Source: Actinomycetota bacterium (lineage in GTDB: Bacteria > Actinomycetota > Acidimicrobiia > Acidimicrobiales > Acidimicrobilacustridaceae). Taken from it: a stretch of 64,000 nucleotides of DNA. Every line of letters begins with the position of its first letter. The first letter of the stretch is position 1. Location: assembly GCA_016185305.1 (NCBI GenBank), contig JACPNV010000001.1, positions 97,906 through 161,905 on the forward strand. Reading direction: 5' to 3'. Shown here piece by piece: positions 59,180 to 64,000 of this stretch. The notes under the pieces are model-generated. The model did not search any database, had not been told where the DNA came from, and saw nothing but the letters and a program-made list of their open reading frames with translations. The position numbers and the translations under genes are program-made.

Positions 59180-60604
59180 TTGACGTCCGACGATCACACG
59201 CAGGCCTATGACCCGTTTGCGCCGCCTCCGCCGCCGGCCGATGATCAGGTCTGGAGCCAACTCGACCGTTTGCCCACCATCGACGACGAGCCGGTGGTCT
59301 ATGACCATCGTGCCGGCGGGTTCGTGCGTGTCGACCAGTCGCAGTCGCCCAAGGCGCCCCGACCCGAGCAGACCCGAGCCGCCGACCCCGCGCATCCGCA
59401 GCGACCCGGAGCTGGCTACGACCCGACGCACGTCGCTCCCCGTGCGCCGCTGATGGCGTCAAAGCCGGCCGACGAGAGCCCCGTCGGGTGGCAGCGATCC
59501 GGAGCGCCCCCGAGTCGAGCCGGCGGGCCCCCCGGCGCCGCCCCGCCGGCGGCACCTCCGCCGCGCGCCTACCGCCCGGCTCCGCCCCCGCCGCCGCCGA
59601 TGGCGCGTCCGGCCGCGCCGAGGCCGGCGCCTGTCAAGGCCAAACCCGTCAAGGCCGGCAGATCCCGCCGCGGCGGCCTCGCCAAGCGCCTCGTGCTGGC
59701 GTTGCTGGCCTTTGCCGTGTTGCTCGGCAGCGGCCTGTTCGTGTTCGGCTGGTGGCAGTTCAACACGATTCCCCGCGTCGATGTGGCCAGCGCCCTCTCG
59801 CCGCAGACCGGCCCCGGTACCAACTACCTCATCGTCGGCACCGACTCGCGCGAGGGCATGACCGCCGCCGATCCGAACGCGGGAGCGTTCCTCGGCCCCG
59901 GCGATCCGACCGGCCCCAGCCGCACCGACTCGATCATGATCCTGCGCGTCGAAGGGTCGAGCTCGTCGCTGCTGTCGATTCCGCGCGACCTGTACGTCAC
60001 CAACCCGAAGTCCAACGAGAAGACGCGCATCAACGCCGTCTACCAGAGTGGCCCGGCCGCGCTCATCAAGGCCGTGCAGAACCTGGGCATCCCGGTGCAC
60101 CAGTACGCGGAGATCAACTTCGTGAGCTTTGCCGGTCTGGTCGATGCCGTCGGTGGCATCGACGTCAACTTCCCGTTCCCGACCCGTGATGTGAACTCGG
60201 GCCTCAAGGTCGACCAGCCGGGCGTGCAGCGTCTCGACGGCGTGCAGGGGCTCGCGTACGTCCGCTCGCGGTACTACGAGGAGTTGAAGAACGGCAAGTG
60301 GGTCGCCGACCCCCAGTCCGACCTGTCGCGCGTGGTGCGCCAGCGGACCTTCCTCGCCGCGCTGCTCCAGAAGATGACCGAGTCGAAGAACCCGTACACG
60401 CTGTTGCGCGTGGCGGGCGCGTTCGGCGGCGGGCTCAAGATCGACAACAAGCTCGGCTACCTCCAAGCGCTCGGCCTTGCCTGGCGCCTCCGCGGCTTCA
60501 ACCCGACCAGCAACACGATTCCCACCCGTCCCGTCACGATCGGCGGCGCCGCGGTGCTGCAGCTGGCGCCCGATTCGGCGCAGGTGCTCGGCCAGTACAA
60601 GTAG
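59180..60604 (+). CDS. LytR-CpsA-Psr (LCP) family wall glycopolymer transferase
   Basis: 474 residues from TTG 59180; the track ORF from 58784 includes the repeats. LCP enzymes move polymers such as teichoic acids or arabinogalactan from lipid carriers to peptidoglycan. A Pro-rich cytoplasmic N-terminus (about 1-170) is followed by one membrane segment (RLVLALLAFAVLLGSGLFVFGWWQF) and the LCP domain: NYLIVGTDSREGM, RTDSIMILRVEG, LLSIPRDLYVTNP, KTRINAVYQSGPAALIKAVQNLGIPVHQYAEINFVSFAGLVDAVGGIDV, LAYVRSRYYEE and DLSRVVRQRTFL. All conserved Arg and Asp positions appear present. Confidence 0.93.
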   Translation: MTSDDHTQAYDPFAPPPPPADDQVWSQLDRLPTIDDEPVVYDHRAGGFVRVDQSQSPKAPRPEQTRAADPAHPQRPGAGYDPTHVAPRAPLMASKPADESPVGWQRSGAPPSRAGGPPGAAPPAAPPPRAYRPAPPPPPPMARPAAPRPAPVKAKPVKAGRSRRGGLAKRLVLALLAFAVLLGSGLFVFGWWQFNTIPRVDVASALSPQTGPGTNYLIVGTDSREGMTAADPNAGAFLGPGDPTGPSRTDSIMILRVEGSSSSLLSIPRDLYVTNPKSNEKTRINAVYQSGPAALIKAVQNLGIPVHQYAEINFVSFAGLVDAVGGIDVNFPFPTRDVNSGLKVDQPGVQRLDGVQGLAYVRSRYYEELKNGKWVADPQSDLSRVVRQRTFLAALLQKMTESKNPYTLLRVAGAFGGGLKIDNKLGYLQALGLAWRLRGFNPTSNTIPTRPVTIGGAAVLQLAPDSAQVLGQYK

Positions 60605-60644
60605 GCGAGTCGGCGCTGCCCTCAACCGTGGCGGATCTGCACCG

Positions 60645-61841
60645 TCACGCGTCGTCTCCACCACGGGAACGGCGAGCGACGATCGAGGGGTCGGCGAGCA
60701 GTGAGGTGAGTGCCCGCTGGGCCGCGCCATGCACGGCCGCAGCGCGCCCCAGCGACGACGTCACGACCGGGATGGGCGCCCACCGGTGGCCCAGGACCTG
60801 GTCGGCCAAACGACGCTCGATGACCGGCGCCAGCCACGGCGCGAGCGGCGCGAACGAGCCGCCGAGCACGATGGCTTGCGGGTCGAACAGGTTCGCGGCA
60901 GCCGCGAGCCCGAGGGAGAGCGCCTCGCCCACGTGCTCGAGGCCGTCCACGGTCCGTGGGTCGCCGCGGCGGGCGCGTTGCTCGATGCGGTCGAGCCCGG
61001 TGCCGCCGGCCCCGCGGCGTACGCCTGCGGCGCGCAGCAGGTTGCTCTCGCCGGCGATCGTCTCGAGGCATCCCCGGTTGCCGCACCGGCAGCGCCGGCC
61101 GCCGGGATCGACGACGAAGTGGCCGAGCTCGCCACCGAAGCCGTGCGAACCGCGGAAAGCCTCGCCGTCGATGACCACGCCGGCACCGACTCCCACGCCG
61201 CCGGAGACGGCGAGGAAGGAATCCACCTCGCGAGCGCGCATCGTCGCGACATGCGCCAGCGCGGCCATGGTGGCTTCGTTGTCGGTGGCGACGGGTCCGG
61301 CCTCGATGCTGCGTCGCCGGAACCGATCCCGCAGCATCTCGGTCAGCGGCAGGTCGGACCAACCGAAGTTGGGTGCCACGAGAACCCTGCCCTCCGGTTG
61401 GGACACGAGGCCGGGCACGGCCAGACCAGTCCCGATGACCCGGCGACCCTCGACGGCGAGCGCTCGCACCGCTCGAGCGGCGAGGGAGGCGAGGCGGGTG
61501 ACGACCATGCCCGGTGTGGCGCGATCGCGGTCGATCTCGACCAGCCGCTCATGGGCGACGCGCCCTTCGAGGTCGACCGTCGCGATGGCCAGGTAGCCCA
61601 CGTTCACCTCGAGGCCGATCGCCGCGGCCCGCTCGCCCGAGACCGAGACGAGCGTTGCCGGCCGGCCCGTTCGGCCCCCGACGGCCCCGTCGACCTCGCG
61701 CACGAGCCCGAGGTCGCTGAGCTCGCCGACGAGCGCGGAGACCGTGGCCTTGGTGAGACCGGTGGCGCGGGCGAGGTCGGCTCTCGATGCTGCGCCGGTC
61801 CCGTGCAGTTGCCGGAGGACGACCGCCAGGTTCTGGCGCAC
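60645..61841 (-). CDS. ROK family transcriptional regulator (XylR-like)
   Basis: 398 residues. N-terminal winged helix (AASRADLARATGLTKATVSALVGELSDLGLVRE) fused to a sugar-kinase-like ROK domain: IGLEVNVGYLAIATVDLEG, AVPGLV, NEATMAALAH, VGVGAGVVIDGEAFRGSHGFGGELGHFVVDPGG and the zinc motif CRCGNRGCLE. Such repressors bind xylose or glucose-type ligands. Four bases after the xylA stop on the same strand, so co-transcribed with it. The two matching palindromes upstream of xylA are the expected operators. Confidence 0.92.
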   Translation of the reverse strand: MRQNLAVVLRQLHGTGAASRADLARATGLTKATVSALVGELSDLGLVREVDGAVGGRTGRPATLVSVSGERAAAIGLEVNVGYLAIATVDLEGRVAHERLVEIDRDRATPGMVVTRLASLAARAVRALAVEGRRVIGTGLAVPGLVSQPEGRVLVAPNFGWSDLPLTEMLRDRFRRRSIEAGPVATDNEATMAALAHVATMRAREVDSFLAVSGGVGVGAGVVIDGEAFRGSHGFGGELGHFVVDPGGRRCRCGNRGCLETIAGESNLLRAAGVRRGAGGTGLDRIEQRARRGDPRTVDGLEHVGEALSLGLAAAANLFDPQAIVLGGSFAPLAPWLAPVIERRLADQVLGHRWAPIPVVTSSLGRAAAVHGAAQRALTSLLADPSIVARRSRGGDDA

Positions 61842-61845
61842 GACT

Positions 61846-63021
61846 TCAGCGCGCTCCGAGGAGCAGCTCGGTCACGAGCTGATCGAGGCGTTCGTGGCCG
61901 TAGCCCTGGCCGGCGAGCGCGGCGAGGTCGGTACCCGCCGCGGTGGCTCGGAGCGAGTCGATGGCGTCCGCACCGAGGCCGCCGGGCGAAGTCGTCTCGC
62001 GCAGCCGGTCGGCCTGGGCGGCGGCGAGCGCCTCGTGGATCTCCCGGTCGGCGTGGAAGCGACGCACCTTGTCGCGCAGGATCAGGTACGTGCGCATGCA
62101 GCCGCGGGCGAAGTCCCACACGCCATCGGCGTCCTCGGTGCGGTAGGCGTGCGCGTCGAAGTGGCGCATGCCGTCCCACGACGCGTCTTCGAGCAGCTTC
62201 ACGAGGTAGAAGGCGTCGCGGATGCCTTCGCTGCCGAATCGAAGGTCCTGATCGAACTTGCCGATGCGTTGCGCGTTCAGGTCGACGTGGAACAGCTTGC
62301 CGTGCCAGAGCGTCTGCGCGACGGCCTGGCTGAACGACAACCCGGACATCGTCTCGTGCGCGAACTCGGGGTTGAGACCGACCATCTCGGGCCACTCGAG
62401 CTCGTTGATGAACGCGAGCGCGTGCCCGACCGTCGGCAGGAGCAGGTCGCCGCGGGGCTCGTTGGGCTTTGGCTCGATGGCGAAGCGGAGGTCGTACCCG
62501 CGGTCGCGGACATACGAGCAGCAGAGGTTCACCGCCTCGGCGTAGCGGTCGAGGGCGGAGCGGGTGTCTTTGGCGGCTTCCGCCTCGGCGCCTTCCCGTC
62601 CGCCCCACATCACGAACACACGGGCGCCGAGCTCGCAGCCGAGGTCGATGCCGTCGAGCGTCTTGGCGACGGCGTAGCGGCGGACACCAGGATCGTTGGC
62701 GGTGAACGCGCCTTCCTTGAACACCGGGTGGCTGAAGAGGTTGGTCGTCGCCATCGGGACCTTCAGCCCGGTCCGGTCGAGTGCCTCGCGGAACCGTTTC
62801 ACGATGGCTTCGCGCTCGGTCGGTGAGCTGCCGAACGGCACCAGGTCGTCGTCGTGGAAGTTCACGCCGTACGCGCCGAGGTCGGCGAGCCGACGGACGG
62901 CATCGACCGGGTCGAGCGCCGGCCGCGTCTCGAAGCCGAAAGGATCGCGGCCCCGGTTTCCCACGGTCCACAGGCCGAACGTGAAGCGGTCGTCGGGCGT
63001 GGGGGTGAAGGCGTCGTTCAT
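61846..63021 (-). CDS. xylA: Xylose isomerase
   Basis: 391 residues from the ATG ending 63021. Converts D-xylose to D-xylulose using two divalent metals. Active-site blocks are intact: [13 protein letters not shown] (catalytic His), the Phe/Trp region [19 protein letters not shown] (Lys and Glu), [13 protein letters not shown] (metal Glu/His), [19 protein letters not shown] and [11 protein letters not shown]. Length and motifs match the actinobacterial class I enzyme. No xylB kinase is visible. Divergent from the GH3 gene, with an operator close to its start. Confidence 0.95.
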   Translation of the reverse strand: MNDAFTPTPDDRFTFGLWTVGNRGRDPFGFETRPALDPVDAVRRLADLGAYGVNFHDDDLVPFGSSPTEREAIVKRFREALDRTGLKVPMATTNLFSHPVFKEGAFTANDPGVRRYAVAKTLDGIDLGCELGARVFVMWGGREGAEAEAAKDTRSALDRYAEAVNLCCSYVRDRGYDLRFAIEPKPNEPRGDLLLPTVGHALAFINELEWPEMVGLNPEFAHETMSGLSFSQAVAQTLWHGKLFHVDLNAQRIGKFDQDLRFGSEGIRDAFYLVKLLEDASWDGMRHFDAHAYRTEDADGVWDFARGCMRTYLILRDKVRRFHADREIHEALAAAQADRLRETTSPGGLGADAIDSLRATAAGTDLAALAGQGYGHERLDQLVTELLLGAR

Positions 63022-63041
63022 GATACGGCTCCCGTTCGGCT

Positions 63042-63068
63042 GACTTCGTTCAGTCTCCAAACGAAGTC
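63042..63068. promoter_or_regulatory. Operator 1 (ROK regulator), xylA side
   Basis: Perfect 9-bp inverted repeat GACTTCGTT-CAGTCTCCA-AACGAAGTC, 21 bases upstream of the xylA start. Core GTTCAGTnTCnAAAC is shared with operator 2. Confidence 0.8.
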
Positions 63069-63134
63069 GAGTGGTTGATCGAGTCCATGCGCTGGACGTG
63101 CCGCTCTCGGTTGAACGGCTGGCCCTTGACCAGA

Positions 63135-63155
63135 TTAGTTCAGTATCTAAACTAA
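63135..63155. promoter_or_regulatory. Operator 2 (ROK regulator), GH3 side
   Basis: Inverted repeat TTAGTT-CAGTATCTA-AACTAA, seven bases before the GH3 start codon. Same 9-bp spacer length and core as operator 1, so one regulator should control both divergent transcripts. A minus-10-like element must overlap it or lie just upstream, where TTGACC (63126-63131) is a possible -35. Confidence 0.75.
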
Positions 63156-63161
63156 GTCGGT

Positions 63162-64000
63162 ATGAGCATGATCGAGGCGTTCCGCCGGTCTGACCTGTCG
63201 ATCGACGAGCGGGTGGACGACCTGCTCGTGCGCATGACGTTGGGCGAGAAGGTCGCGCAGCTCACGTCGGTGTGGTTGACGCTCGATCCCGAGTCGGGGG
63301 AGGTCGCCCCGAGCCAGTTCTCGTTCGGGCCGGGCCGGGTCGACGATCCCTGGGAGCAGATGCAGCACGGGATCGGGCAGATCACCCGGCCGCTCGGCAG
63401 CCAACCCATCGACCCGATCGACGGTGCGCGGATGATCAACGGTCTGCAGCGCCGGCTCATCGAGGAGACGAGGCTCGGTGTTCCCGCGATCTGCCACGAG
63501 GAGTGCCTCACCGGCGCGATGTTCCAGGGCGCGTCCTCGTTCGCGTCACCGCTGAACTTCGCGGCGACCTGGGACCCCGAGCTCATCCGGCGGGTGGGCG
63601 ATGTCATACGGCGCCAGATGCGGTCGGTCGGCGCCACCCAGGGGCTGGCACCCGTGGCCGACGTGGCCCGCGACGCGCGTTGGGGCCGGGTGGAGGAGAC
63701 GCTCGGTGAAGATCCGTACCTCGTCGGCCGCTTTGTCACCTCGTACGTGCAAGGCCTGCAGGGCGACGATCTCACCGATGGCGTGATCGCGACGGTCAAG
63801 CACTTCGTCGGCTACTCGTTCAGCGAGGGTGGCCGCAACTTCGCGCCCGCGCATGTCGGGCCGCGCGAGTTGGAAGACGTCTTCCTGCTGCCGTTCGAGA
63901 TGGCGGTGAAGCTCGGTGGCGCGCGCTCGGTCATGAACAGCTACCAGGAGGTCGACGGCGAGGCGCCAGCCGGATCACGGCGGATGCTCACGGAGATCCT
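63162..64000 (+). CDS. GH3 family beta-glucosidase/beta-xylosidase, 5' part
   Basis: Runs off the right edge; 279 residues visible and absent from the ORF track as an open frame. N-terminal GH3 barrel: [98 protein letters not shown], and the substrate-site TVKHFVGYS. The nucleophile Asp should lie just beyond the window. No signal peptide, so intracellular hydrolysis of imported oligosaccharides is likely. Neighbouring xylA suggests xylo-oligosaccharides as substrate. Confidence 0.92.
   Translation, partial: MSMIEAFRRSDLSIDERVDDLLVRMTLGEKVAQLTSVWLTLDPESGEVAPSQFSFGPGRVDDPWEQMQHGIGQITRPLGSQPIDPIDGARMINGLQRRLIEETRLGVPAICHEECLTGAMFQGASSFASPLNFAATWDPELIRRVGDVIRRQMRSVGATQGLAPVADVARDARWGRVEETLGEDPYLVGRFVTSYVQGLQGDDLTDGVIATVKHFVGYSFSEGGRNFAPAHVGPRELEDVFLLPFEMAVKLGGARSVMNSYQEVDGEAPAGSRRMLTEI

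Overview
The window is a high-GC chromosomal segment of an actinobacterium. The order of the division and cell-wall (dcw) genes, a Bpa/PafE-type proteasome activator and the DivIVA/SepF/YggT block point to Actinomycetota. A member of Acidimicrobiia fits best, but the class is inferred from gene content and style, not from a marker-gene search.

Bases 1-18900 (+) hold the dcw cluster: rsmH (3' part), ftsL-like, ftsI, murE, mraY, murD, ftsW, murG, murC, murB, ftsQ, ftsZ, pgeF, yggS, sepF, yggT and divIVA, mostly joined by ATGA/GTGA overlaps. Three things are unusual. murF is absent between murE and mraY. A repeated hairpin element separates mraY from murD. The murC reading frame lacks its central ligase region. 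A 62-bp tandem repeat (five copies, each with a GAAA-loop hairpin) fills the junction between divIVA and the convergent ileS.

Bases 19184-33600 carry housekeeping and small accessory genes: ileS (-), a DksA/TraR-like protein with a histone-H1-like tail, lspA, rluD, an Rrf2 regulator, a phosphodiesterase, the proteasome activator bpa, a luciferase-like oxidoreductase, an ArsC-like protein, an MMPL transporter, a membrane protein/cytochrome c pair and an acetyltransferase. Bases 33900-45300 are rich in exported proteins: a large M23/FG-GAP surface protein, a Nod19-like secreted protein, two DUF4333 lipoproteins (one fused to ThuA) and a phosphoesterase. SsuD, TetR and M20 genes lie among them.

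Bases 45320-48300 look like a decayed integrated element. A tRNA-Leu-like 3' fragment with flanking CCAGTACC repeats marks one side and a frameshifted, truncated tyrosine integrase lies at the other. Between them is a two-gene AbiEi/AbiEii-like toxin-antitoxin operon whose promoter carries four GAAACT-type motifs.

Bases 48400-64000 hold an Rpf-like protein, a GH76 protein, and a six-gene minus-strand operon (map plus three glycosyltransferases and two unrecognised proteins). After these come a multiply frameshifted DUF5685 gene with a Cys-Asp tail, a GH44 lipoprotein, an LCP-family glycopolymer transferase, and a sugar block (ROK regulator, xylA, GH3). Two matching operators lie between xylA and the GH3 gene. 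No rRNA gene, complete tRNA gene or CRISPR array was seen.
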